From assembly GCA_002862465.1 (NCBI GenBank), contig PKDD01000043.1:1-39885 (forward strand): DNA of 39,885 bases. The letters are read 5' to 3'. The notes beneath the pieces are model-generated. The model was not told where the DNA came from. It did not search any database and saw only the letters and a list, made by a program, of their open reading frames with translations. Position 1 is the first letter of the stretch; every line of letters starts with the position of its first letter. Below are positions 26,329 to 34,055 of the stretch, in pieces. The translations under genes and the position numbers were made by a program. Source of the DNA: Haliea sp. GTDB taxonomy: Bacteria; Pseudomonadota; Gammaproteobacteria; Pseudomonadales; Halieaceae.

Positions 26329-26781
26329 GCAACACTGCGAGTGCTGGCAGATATTTCGTGGTTGGCGACAAACAAGATCGGCGCACTCAGGCTCGACTGG
26401 CAATCGAAAGCATTCTGTGCCTTCTATTTCAAAGCGTACCCCGCAGTTGGATTTTTATTGGTGATCAGGGTCAGAACGCCTCACCCCTCTTAAGCCGGTA
26501 ACGAATGGGCTTTGGAAAACTGCGCAAAGCAACAATCGTCGATTACAAAAATAAGCCTTTGACAATGATCTCGCAATTGATGTCGATCTTGGCCTTGGCC
26601 TGAATTAAAGCATGCCGCAGCTCATACGATGAAATCTTGACTAGCCTGGTTGCTGACTTTGTGTGGCGGTGGCAAATTCACTTGGTTTTATACCTGCTCA
26701 CTCTGGGGCTACTGACTAATCCGGTTTAGCAGTCGCGGCGTATCATAACCAGGATTGTAATCACCATAGAGAGTAAATGTC
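26329..26781. other. Intergenic region with possible gene remnant
   Basis: About 450 bp precede the pseudoazurin gene. A short plus-strand run at about 26640-26729 encodes a hydrophobic peptide (WRWQIHLVLYLLTLGLLTN) that looks coding but has no start; it may be a decayed membrane gene. No operator or terminator was recognised. Confidence 0.35.
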
Positions 26782-27234
26782 ATGAAAAAAACAACTAGCA
26801 CATTATTAATAATCGGAATTTCATTTTTCGCTGGACTCGCTCAAGCTGCCAACTTTGAAGTTAAAATGCTGAATAGCGGTAGCGAGGGCTTTATGGTGTT
26901 TGAGCCAGCAGTTTTATCCGTAGAGGTCGGCGACACCGTTACCTTTGTCGCTACAGACATGGCGCATAATTCGGCTTCGATGCCTGGGATGATTCCAGAC
27001 GGTGCTGCTGCCTGGACTGGGGAGCTCAATCAAGATGTCACTGTGACTTTCGAGACACCCGGTGTGTATGCTTACCAATGCACGCCGCACGCAATGATGG
27101 CAATGGTAGGTGTTATTAACGTCGGCGAAGGTGCTGAGAATTTAGTTGCCGTCAAAGCTGCAGCAGCCAAGAAAAAAGCGAGCTTTGTTACCAATCAGGA
27201 CCGCTTGGATAACTATTTAGCCCAACTGCAGTAG
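26782..27234 (+). CDS. Pseudoazurin (blue copper electron carrier)
   Basis: The 150-aa protein has a signal peptide cleaved near AQAA (residues 20-23). The cupredoxin fold carries the type 1 copper ligands in the pseudoazurin spacing: H62 (MAHNS) and the cluster C100-TPH103-xxxx-M108. The CTPH and 8-residue Cys-Met spacing separate it from azurin and plastocyanin. Pseudoazurin carries electrons in the periplasm, often to copper nitrite reductase or nitrous oxide reductase; neither is in the window. A 30-residue charged tail (VKAAAAKKKASFVTNQDR) follows the fold, which is common for this family. Confidence 0.92.
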   Translation: MKKTTSTLLIIGISFFAGLAQAANFEVKMLNSGSEGFMVFEPAVLSVEVGDTVTFVATDMAHNSASMPGMIPDGAAAWTGELNQDVTVTFETPGVYAYQCTPHAMMAMVGVINVGEGAENLVAVKAAAAKKKASFVTNQDRLDNYLAQLQ

Positions 27235-27444
27235 CTTTAGACCGCAGCGTCATTAGAGGGCGCCTTGGCAAGCGCCATGTTCACAGTACGAAGCAGGATA
27301 GCAAATCGACATGACACAAAAATTTGCTGGCTAGTTCACCCAGCTTCAAGCATCGCTTTGGATCAGCCAGCAGACTGCGGGAGTGGGTGAGGACAACGGT
27401 AGTAGTGCGGACGCATAAGTTGTCGGGATAAATGGGGATGTAAA

Positions 27445-27846
27445 TTATCCTGAGGAGTGATGCCTAGCCCAAATGAACGAGCGAATGCAGAGGAGAACGA
27501 ATACAAGACCCGTACTGAACAGCATGAGTTTCGAGGCGCCAGCCGCGTAATTGGTGAAAAGAGGGTCCCCCGCAGCGAGAGGGCGAAAGAAGTCCAAGCC
27601 GCCAAGACAGGCTAAAGCACCTACGACAACGGCGACATGTAACCAGATTTTTCGTTCTGCCGGAAAAAACGCGCACAGCGAGCCCATAAGAAGGACAGGA
27701 ACCCCTAACAGTGCCGGAATCCAAGAGGTTAGTGATTGCGAGTCGGTACTGATTGAGACAATGCTGGCCCACCCAATTAACCAGCCCCCATACAATATTG
27801 TCCATGCCGTGATCGAGAGGGTCATAAAGGTAAATTGCTTGTTCAC
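27445..27846 (-). CDS. Four-helix integral membrane protein
   Basis: The start is set at GTG 27846, which sits 5 nt after GGAGG; an ATG at 27858 gives four more residues. The 133-aa protein has four membrane helices (about 8-30, 42-62, 68-85 and 105-125) with small polar loops. I do not recognise a named family. It is divergent from the nickel SOD operon across a 212-bp spacer that holds a Fur-type palindrome, so it could share that regulation. Frameshift-free and well initiated, it is a real gene. Confidence 0.75.
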   Translation of the reverse strand: MNKQFTFMTLSITAWTILYGGWLIGWASIVSISTDSQSLTSWIPALLGVPVLLMGSLCAFFPAERKIWLHVAVVVGALACLGGLDFFRPLAAGDPLFTNYAAGASKLMLFSTGLVFVLLCIRSFIWARHHSSG

Positions 27847-27966
27847 GCGAGCCTCCATTTAGATTTATTAGGCCACTATTAGCCTGATTCTGTCGCTGCT
27901 GATTTAGAGCCAGGGTAAGCAGCGCCTGACATTGAGATGCAATAACGTACCGCACACCACTAAAAT

Positions 27967-27996
27967 TTGCAAATGATTATCATTTGCGTCTATTAT
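27967..27996 (+). promoter_or_regulatory. Promoter with overlapping Fur box, nickel SOD operon
   Basis: GCAAATGATTATCATTTGC (27969-27987) is a perfect 19-bp palindrome (9-bp arms, one central T) and matches the Fur box core NATNATGATTATCATTNNN in its centre. TTGCAA (27967-27972) and TATTAT (27991-27996), 18 bp apart, fit a promoter whose -35 and spacer are covered by the box, so Fur-iron binding would repress it. It lies 72 bp before the small membrane protein gene that heads the operon. Confidence 0.75.
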
Positions 27997-28058
27997 AGAG
28001 ACCTGCTGCGCTTTTATCAACGCAGTTACGTGTTAAGCGAATTAACGGAACCGCCCAA

Positions 28059-28310
28059 ATGAAAGCAATTATTTTCAGTGTACTCATGATCAGCTGCTCT
28101 CGCGGCTATGCCCATTCAGGCCCAACCTTCCACTTGAATGACATCAATCTAGCCACCGTAGGGCTTGCCCTGCTAATGCTAGCTGTCTTGATGGCTACGG
28201 CCTGGTCGTCAAAGATTCAGAAGCGAGTCCGAATCGAAGAGCAACCAAAAACCGCTGACGTTTTTGACAAAAGGTTTGAGTCTGAAGCCAAAACTAGGAG
28301 TAACGGATAG
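28059..28310 (+). CDS. Small membrane protein heading the nickel SOD operon
   Basis: The 83-aa protein has a signal-like N-terminus ending in GYA (16-18). Cleavage there would leave His19 as the first residue (HSGPTFH). One more membrane helix (residues 30-49) and a charged cytoplasmic tail follow. The N-terminal His plus H25 could bind a metal. Its TAG stop shares a base with the GTG start of the superoxide dismutase gene, so they are translated together. I do not recognise the family. A role in nickel delivery or export quality control is only inference. Confidence 0.6.
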   Translation: MKAIIFSVLMISCSRGYAHSGPTFHLNDINLATVGLALLMLAVLMATAWSSKIQKRVRIEEQPKTADVFDKRFESEAKTRSNG

Positions 28311-28777
28311 TGTCGACGATAAAATGTGTGGCCGGGCACTGTGATATTCCGTGTAAAGTCTACGACCCTGCATCTTTCCTTGTGGCGGGGCTCAGCGTTT
28401 TGAGACTTATCGATCTGATTGAGGAAGAACACGCAAAAGGTTCCGATAATTCTAAAATGCAGGTGATTCGATTGGTAATGGAGAAAGAGAAGCAGACTGG
28501 CATAGTGAAGGACGAAGTAGCCATAATTTGGGGAGATTATTTCAAGGAAGCTCAACTCGAAAAATTCCCAGAAACACATGGTGTTGTTCATCGTATTATG
28601 CAGTCAGCGTCAAAATGTAAGCAGGAGCCTAGCCAAAAAGCGGGCAGTGTGCTGATCGATCTTTTAAACACGTTCGCAGAAATGTTTTGGGCGACCAAAG
28701 ACATTAAGACAAAGCGCGTTAAAGCGCCTTATCCTCCAGCGGTAGACATGGTGGTACCACTTCTTTCTAGTGATTAG
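28310..28777 (+). CDS. sodN: Nickel superoxide dismutase
   Basis: The 155-aa protein carries the nickel hook HCDIPCKVYDP at residues 10-20, the signature of NiSOD. The rest follows the four-helix bundle pattern: IIWGDYFKEAQLEKFPE, and later LLNTFAEMFWATKDIK. The nine leading residues (MSTIKCVAG) must be cut off so that His10 becomes the N-terminus; Cys11 and Cys15 then bind nickel through thiolates. A GTG at codon 7 could give a leader of only three residues. The neighbouring S26 peptidase is the expected processing enzyme, and a Fur-type site controls the operon. It has no signal peptide, so the enzyme is cytoplasmic. It removes superoxide without iron. Confidence 0.95.
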   Translation: MSTIKCVAGHCDIPCKVYDPASFLVAGLSVLRLIDLIEEEHAKGSDNSKMQVIRLVMEKEKQTGIVKDEVAIIWGDYFKEAQLEKFPETHGVVHRIMQSASKCKQEPSQKAGSVLIDLLNTFAEMFWATKDIKTKRVKAPYPPAVDMVVPLLSSD

Positions 28778-29114
28778 TCTGATGCGAGTCGTTGGTAACA
28801 GTATGGCGCCAACACTTTGCGACAATGATTTAGTTTTAGTGCGGAGACGTAGTAATAGTCATAGCCGTGTCTGCGTAAATGAGGTTGTTGTTGTGGACTC
28901 GCCTACAGTGGGCTATGTGGTGAAACGTGTGAGCGTAATTTCAAAGGAATATTTGCGTCTGCAGGGCGACAATCCAAGATTAGATTCCTCCGTTTGCGGC
29001 AAAGACATATTGCTTAGCTCTTTGGTGGGCACTGTTTTCCTTAGGCTACGAAATAAAAAGCTTCGCATTTTGGGTTATAGCTTTGTTGCTCGACTCGATG
29101 TCCATTTGGTCTGA
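28770..29114 (+). CDS. sodX: Nickel SOD maturation peptidase (S26 type)
   Basis: The 114-aa protein is a signal-peptidase-like S26 serine protease. The Ser is S11 in GNSMAPTL and the catalytic Lys is K52 in GYVVKRVSV, with GDNP at 66-69. It lacks a membrane segment, as expected for SodX, the protease that removes the NiSOD leader. It overlaps the end of the NiSOD gene if the GTG at 28770 is the start; an ATG at 28782 follows the stop by 4 nt and is equally possible. Gene order and motif are the standard sodN-sodX pair. Confidence 0.93.
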   Translation: MISLMRVVGNSMAPTLCDNDLVLVRRRSNSHSRVCVNEVVVVDSPTVGYVVKRVSVISKEYLRLQGDNPRLDSSVCGKDILLSSLVGTVFLRLRNKKLRILGYSFVARLDVHLV

Positions 29115-29412
29115 GCGCCAGTCGATTTTTGCATGCTGCTTGAAATCTAGCCGGAAGGAAAAATAGACCTTATAAAGCAGAGTAAAAATAAACGGTCTGT
29201 TGATAAGATATTTGTTACTGTGGATGCATCGGCAAAGGACTGTCGATTCGCGCCATTTTCCAATGTGACAACGCAAATTCAGTAGAGCTTCGACAGGCCA
29301 TAGCCGCTTGAAGATCTTACACTTAAATTCTTGGCGCATAGTTGGCGTCCTTTGTCCTAATGGAAGTTGAGTTGTAAACTGGTTTCAAGACTGGAGAGCT
29401 GGAGATGCCGGT

Positions 29413-30798
29413 ATGTCACTGCACAAGCTAGAGGCTGACTACTTAGTCATTGGCGCGGGAGCTATGGGAATGGCCTTTGTCGATGAACTGCGCACGCAGG
29501 ATCCGCAGTGCTCTATTGTAATTGTCGACCGCCATGCTAATCCCGGTGGACATTGGAACGACGCCTATCCTTTCGTGACGTTGCATCAGCCGGCTTTGTT
29601 TTATGGGGTGAACTCTGAGCCGCTCGGTCGCGGGGGAGAGGACCTCTCCAGCGGTGTCGAGATTCTGGCCTATTATCAACGAGTCCTCGAGAAAATGCTG
29701 CGATCTGGTCAGGTGAGATATTTTCCTCAGAGCGAGTCGATGGGTGGCAGTCGATTTCGATCGCTGCTTGCGTCCGAACAAGAGTATGAAGTTCTGGTGC
29801 GCCGAAAGGTTGTCGATGCCACGTATATGAATGTCGAAGTTCCCTCGACGCGAAAGCCTAAGTATGAGGTAGCTGAGGGCACGACCTTGGTGCCCATCAA
29901 CAGGCTGGCAAATCTAGTCAAACCGTTCGGGGCCTACGTTGTCATCGGCGGAGGGAAGACCGGAATTGATGCAGTTCTGCTGTTACTGCAGAGGGGTGTA
30001 GCGCCGGAACACATTCACTGGGTGGTGCCCAGCGATTCTTGGTTTCTTGACCGCGCACAGATCCAGCCAAATCGTCCGGCCGGCGAGGGCTTGAGTGGCC
30101 ATATGGACGCATTATTGGCGGCTGAGAATCTGGATGAAGCAATGCTAGAGCTGGCGCGGGGCGGTCGGTTGCTGCAACTTAATCCTGACGTCTGGCCGAC
30201 GAAATATCGCTGCGCTACGGTGAGCCGCGATGAGCTCAGCGAACTGCGGCGGATCCGCCAGGTGGTCCGTAAAGGGAGGGTGATGCAGCTCGAGCCGGGG
30301 GCTATGGTTTTAGAGCAGGGGCGGTGGTCATCGGACGAGGACGTTCTGTTTATCGACTGCTCTGCCGACGGTCTCGCTCGTCGAGATCGCTGTCCCGTCT
30401 TTCAAGGGCCGCGGATAACGTTGCAATCGCTGATGATATGCCAACAGGTTTTCAGCGCTGCGCTGATTGCGATGGTTGAAATTCGCTACGCAGGTGACGA
30501 GCTCAAGCAGAATCGATTTTGTCAGCCGGTGCCTCATCCCGTCGACACGCGAGACTTTCTCCTAGCATTCGCATTGACCTCGGCTAATATGCAAGCATGG
30601 GGCGCGGCTTTTGGTCGCTGGTTGCGACGCAGCCGTCTGTCGGTTCTCTCGCATGAATCGCTACCGAATCTGATTCGACAGGCTTGGCACGCACGCAAGA
30701 ACGCAATAGGTGGTTCGGCGCATATGGAGAGATTGCTGGCACAAGAGTTCCCGGGTAACGAGACTAATCCCACAGCTCCGGTAAGCATGGCCGAGTGA
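29413..30798 (+). CDS. FAD-dependent oxidoreductase (flavin-monooxygenase-like)
   Basis: The 461-aa protein has a FAD Rossmann motif VIGAGAMG (residues 12-19), then VDRHANPGGHWNDAYPFVTL, a dinucleotide-binding layout seen in flavin monooxygenase-like proteins. A second motif VVIGGGKTGIDA near residue 176 should bind NAD(P). It lacks the full BVMO fingerprint, so the exact reaction is unclear. A 298-bp gap separates it from the SOD operon. No partner gene is adjacent. Confidence 0.8.
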   Translation: MSLHKLEADYLVIGAGAMGMAFVDELRTQDPQCSIVIVDRHANPGGHWNDAYPFVTLHQPALFYGVNSEPLGRGGEDLSSGVEILAYYQRVLEKMLRSGQVRYFPQSESMGGSRFRSLLASEQEYEVLVRRKVVDATYMNVEVPSTRKPKYEVAEGTTLVPINRLANLVKPFGAYVVIGGGKTGIDAVLLLLQRGVAPEHIHWVVPSDSWFLDRAQIQPNRPAGEGLSGHMDALLAAENLDEAMLELARGGRLLQLNPDVWPTKYRCATVSRDELSELRRIRQVVRKGRVMQLEPGAMVLEQGRWSSDEDVLFIDCSADGLARRDRCPVFQGPRITLQSLMICQQVFSAALIAMVEIRYAGDELKQNRFCQPVPHPVDTRDFLLAFALTSANMQAWGAAFGRWLRRSRLSVLSHESLPNLIRQAWHARKNAIGGSAHMERLLAQEFPGNETNPTAPVSMAE

Positions 30799-31077
30799 TT
30801 GGTGATTTGCTATCTGGGCAGGCGTGTGACTTGTATTCAGGAAAAGGTTTGAACGCGGTACTCCTTTTATTTGTCCTAGACTTTCTGTCGGTTCCTAATC
30901 AGAGACAGATGAACATATATGCTAACTATTGCTCAGCGTCGGTTTTACGGACTTAAAATGGTTGAACTGGGATACTCTGTAGCCGAGATGAGTGGGTCTA
31001 AGAGACACTCTGAGAGGGTGTAAGTAAGCTAGCGAGAACGGTACTGTCCCCTATTGCAAGGGCGGTTTATGACGGCC

Positions 31078-32214
31078 TTAAGCCGTTTCGATCAGGGTGT
31101 ACAGCGCTCTGCGCTCATCTGGCATGGCATTCACAAAGGCCTCCGCATCTTCGCGCGGCATTGCCTCCAGAGTGCCGTTTTCATGTTGTACTACCAGACC
31201 GCCCTGAGTCCACATTTTCACCCGCTTGCCTCGCACATCCCGTTCGGGATGACACACTAGATTGCAGGCGCTGCACATAATATTCATGCGTCCCGATTCT
31301 TGAAAGGCAGGTACAAAGCCCCCGGCGACCGCCGGCCTCTTCGCTTGGTCATCGGTTAAGTCCATTAACGAGATAAACAGCTCATTGTCATCTGTCGGCA
31401 GCTTTTTTTGTGATGGTCCCCACGAGCTGAATTTGCCGTTATTGGCTATGCCTGCTAAGCCTCCCATATGAGAACCGCAGCGCGCGCCGTTCATGCGCTC
31501 GGAATATTGGTGGGTGCGCTCTCCCAACTGCACGACCGTGACTTCCGTAGTGCTCATATACTTGGTCGGGCATACCGCTTCACACCAGTTGCAGTCATCG
31601 CAGTAGTTGTCCTCTTCTGGTAGCGGCGGCGTCGGCTCAAAATCAGCACTGGTAACAACTGCACCTAGCACCACCGTAGCACCTTCGTCGGCGGTGAGAA
31701 TATTGCCCGAACGGCCGAAAAATCCCACACCACAGGCAGCGGCTAAATAGCGCTGCGATAGCACCGGGATCAGCCCCATCATCATGTCGACGTCAGTCGC
31801 AGGGTAGCGCTCGGCTGACTTTGCTTGTACTGCGTTTTGCGGTGTGACCTCGCGACCATCGCCGCCGCTGGGGGTATTTCCCGCGTAGACCGGCACTGCA
31901 TCAAATCCCTGACCCTGCAGTATATGCGCTACCTCGCTGGAAAGCCCGGCCACAATGTTATTGATATCAATATAGTGCTTTTGATACTTCTCGTGGTTGA
32001 TCTTGCCCATGTAGGCTTCGATTATTTTGTGATCTTGCGGGTATGCAAACACGATTGCTGTCTTGGCCGTCGCCAACTCGCGCGTCAGATCAGTAGAGGG
32101 TGGTCCACCTTTAAGGTTGTCAGCGTTACAAATACCAACGGCGCAAGCGCCGCCGGCCGTCAAGAACTCCATCAGGCGGCTGCGAAAGTTCACAAATTCG
32201 TCAGTGTTCATCAT
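31078..32214 (-). CDS. Double 4Fe-4S protein, QueG-like
   Basis: The 378-aa protein has the epoxyqueuosine-reductase-like layout. A cobalamin/reductase-type N-terminal half is followed by two Cys clusters: CDDCNWCEAVCP (C205, C208, C211, C215), and CSACNLVCHP (C314, C317, C321). The GVGFFGRSGNILTADEGATV segment near 162 matches the reductive-dehalogenase/QueG superfamily. These proteins transfer electrons to a corrinoid or other cofactor. The AFAMPR-like tail is rearranged, so a true QueG role is not certain. It is the second gene of a TetR-linked pair with the 100-aa protein (117-bp gap). Confidence 0.8.
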   Translation of the reverse strand: MMNTDEFVNFRSRLMEFLTAGGACAVGICNADNLKGGPPSTDLTRELATAKTAIVFAYPQDHKIIEAYMGKINHEKYQKHYIDINNIVAGLSSEVAHILQGQGFDAVPVYAGNTPSGGDGREVTPQNAVQAKSAERYPATDVDMMMGLIPVLSQRYLAAACGVGFFGRSGNILTADEGATVVLGAVVTSADFEPTPPLPEEDNYCDDCNWCEAVCPTKYMSTTEVTVVQLGERTHQYSERMNGARCGSHMGGLAGIANNGKFSSWGPSQKKLPTDDNELFISLMDLTDDQAKRPAVAGGFVPAFQESGRMNIMCSACNLVCHPERDVRGKRVKMWTQGGLVVQHENGTLEAMPREDAEAFVNAMPDERRALYTLIETA

Positions 32215-32331
32215 TTGCTCCCGGACCTGAACAGTGTGCTAATCCTATTCCTCGCCATGCGCGGACGGGGTAGACTGCGAACTCCGATGTGCGCTCTGCC
32301 GGCGCTTTAAAACTGCGCAGGTTATGCGAGT

Positions 32332-32634
32332 TCAGGCAGTGCGCTCTGCAGTTAGGGGAAATTTTCCGCGTTTAGCAATCGTGACAGTTGCATCGAGCTT
32401 GTCGCCATCAACAGTGCCATTAATTTCAAGCTTCATCGACATTATTCCCTTCATATTGAATATCCAGGAAAATAGGTTGTCCTCGATGCGACCATCCTCG
32501 ATAACCATAGTTTGCCGTTTATCACTGGCGGTGCCCTCAAGTGCACCGTCCTCTCCCTCGCTAATGTCCAACAGCACATCCAGTGGCCCCATCGGAGACT
32601 TAATCACGCCTTTCCATTGACCAGAAATCGCCAC
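32332..32634 (-). CDS. Small beta-rich protein of unknown function
   Basis: The 100-aa protein is made of alternating beta strands and turns (GQWKGVIKSPMGPLDVLLDI, MVIEDGRIEDN, MKLEINGTVDGDKLDATVTI). It looks like a short lipocalin-like or ligand-binding sandwich of the SPMG type sometimes seen next to dehydrogenases. It has no signal peptide. A TetR-type motif lies 85 bp upstream. It precedes the 4Fe-4S gene by 117 bp on the same strand. Function unknown. Confidence 0.65.
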   Translation of the reverse strand: MAISGQWKGVIKSPMGPLDVLLDISEGEDGALEGTASDKRQTMVIEDGRIEDNLFSWIFNMKGIMSMKLEINGTVDGDKLDATVTIAKRGKFPLTAERTA

Positions 32635-32718
32635 GCCAGCGTCCTTCTTTTGTAAAACGAATGGGCTATAAAAACCTTACGCTCAACCACCACGAGTAAG
32701 ATACTGCAATACCAAACC

Positions 32719-32743
32719 GCGCATAATACATTGTGTATACAAT
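32719..32743. promoter_or_regulatory. Operator-like motif, copy 1
   Basis: This site carries GCGCAT, then ATTGTGTATACAAT (32730-32743), a partial palindrome with arms ATTGT/ACAAT. A near copy sits at 33892-33915 in front of the divergent tetR/DUF3604 pair. The location, 85 bp before the minus-strand 100-aa gene, suits a regulator site shared by the TetR protein. Confidence 0.65.
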
Positions 32744-32874
32744 CCATATAACATTAGCCTAATGCCCTTGAGTGAGTCAACTCCCCCGACAATAATTTAG
32801 GGAGCGGCTTCAAAGACAGAGGTTTAATGCAAGCGAATGCGAAATACGGCGCGACGCGAAATGCGCCAAACTCC

Positions 32875-32944
32875 CTTAACGCTTAACGCTTAACGCTTAA
32901 CGCTTAACGCTTAACGCTTAACGCTTAACGCTTAACGCTTAACG
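32875..32944. repeat. Ten-copy CTTAACG heptamer tandem repeat
   Basis: CTTAACG is repeated ten times without interruption (32875-32944), plus a partial CT. It is intergenic, with period 7, which is not a multiple of three. Such perfect short tandem arrays usually vary in copy number between strains. It lies about 130 bp from the operator-like motif. Confidence 0.97.
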
Positions 32945-33181
32945 CTGAAACCTGAATATCGAACCTCGAATCTTGCCGCCATCGTCAGTTCGGTCTGCCA
33001 GATAATAATTTACGATCCCGCCGAGTCCGCTCTTGAGTTTGGTGATTGGCGTCGCCCTGACTATGTCGCATCTCGTGAGTCTGAGGTCGCTGTCCTGTCA
33101 GTAGTGCGGCGCTGTATCTCAGGCGATTTTTTTGGCTCTATATCCCGGTGAGAGCCAAGCGAAGAATTAGCATCGCGATCC

Positions 33182-33793
33182 TTATGTGCTGAGTGACTTT
33201 ACTAGGAATTCATTTAGCAGTTTGAAATGTGGCCGGGTACGGAGCTTGCCCTGGTCAAAAGACATCCGCTCCATTGCAATTGCGTTGATCGACATGTAGG
33301 TAAAATATCTGAGATCGTTAGACCTTTTCTTTGTGATTTTAATATCACCGAAGACGGATACCCAAATATCTTGCAGCGCTCCTTCCATCACAGAAAACTC
33401 GTCAAGTTGAACCTGCCGTGTCTTGTTGCGAAAAATGACCATGCTCGCTAGGTACAGTTCTTCCTCTGTCTGCTCGCGCGCCTGGCCGAGGAAAGTATCC
33501 ACTCGCTTTTGTAAACTGATGCCATCGAGGTTTATCAGTTGAATGCGTGCTTTGAATTCGATAGCACCCAGATCCGTTACCCCATGCAATATGCTCTCCT
33601 TGTCACCGAAATGATGCTGGATAGCCCCCCAAGTGACGCCTGCCGCCTCGGCTATCGCTTTCATCGTAGTGGCCTTGTAGCCCTGTTCTACGATGCACTT
33701 GGCTGCGCCGCGAATAATTCTGTCTCGTGTTTGCGTACTGCGCTCTTCTTGGGTTTTGCGTTTATGCACTTTCGTATTTTTACTTACTGACAA
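33182..33793 (-). CDS. TetR-family transcriptional regulator
   Basis: The 203-aa protein has a TetR DNA-binding domain at residues about 22-70 (RDRIIRGAAKCIVEQGYKAT, TMKAIAEAAGVTWGAIQHHF, GDKESILHGV), and a helical ligand domain behind it. It is divergent from the DUF3604 gene, and a motif shared with the upstream region of the small beta protein lies in the spacer. It therefore probably controls both the DUF3604 gene and the 32.6-31.1 kb pair. The start is the ATG at 33793. Confidence 0.9.
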   Translation of the reverse strand: MSVSKNTKVHKRKTQEERSTQTRDRIIRGAAKCIVEQGYKATTMKAIAEAAGVTWGAIQHHFGDKESILHGVTDLGAIEFKARIQLINLDGISLQKRVDTFLGQAREQTEEELYLASMVIFRNKTRQVQLDEFSVMEGALQDIWVSVFGDIKITKKRSNDLRYFTYMSINAIAMERMSFDQGKLRTRPHFKLLNEFLVKSLST

Positions 33794-33891
33794 CGTTCTC
33801 TCCTTGAGTCGCTGAGTAGGTGGTTACACATGCTGCCTACTGGCTGCGCGGCTTGCACACGATGATGGATCTCCAACATTCATACTTTATT

Positions 33892-33915
33892 GCGCATTTA
33901 TATTGTGCATATAAT
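33892..33915. promoter_or_regulatory. Operator-like motif, copy 2
   Basis: GCGCAT followed by ATTGTGCATATAAT (33902-33915) matches the copy at 32719-32743 with one gap and few changes. It sits between the divergent tetR (start 33793) and DUF3604 (start 34056) genes, as expected for a TetR operator. Confidence 0.65.
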
Positions 33916-34055
33916 GTATCTACAGAACAAATGGCAACCGTACTATTGCGAAGAACGCGTGTCCACGCAAAACACATAGAGATTGCGCGAATTTTGAGAC
34001 CCCAGTCGGGCTAACGATTGATCTGTCTGTGGCCTGGGTTAGAGGAAGATACGGC

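Larger units (their letters stand above)
32635..33181. other. Intergenic region between the pair and tetR
   Basis: About 550 bp hold the 25-bp operator-like motif (32719-32743) and the heptamer tandem repeat (32875-32944), both listed. I see no gene. A hairpin GGCTCT...AGAGCC near 33134-33156 has its T-run on the wrong side for a normal terminator. Confidence 0.5.

Noticed and set aside
30919-31023. 34-aa frame resembling a helix-turn-helix (RRFYGLKMVELGYSVAEM)
   Set aside because: Too short to assign and no repeats or transposase remains beside it, so a mobile-element remnant could not be supported.
33127-33156. GGCTCT...AGAGCC hairpin next to a T-run as a terminator
   Set aside because: The T-run precedes the hairpin on the plus strand and becomes an A-run after it on the minus strand, so it cannot work as an intrinsic terminator in either direction.
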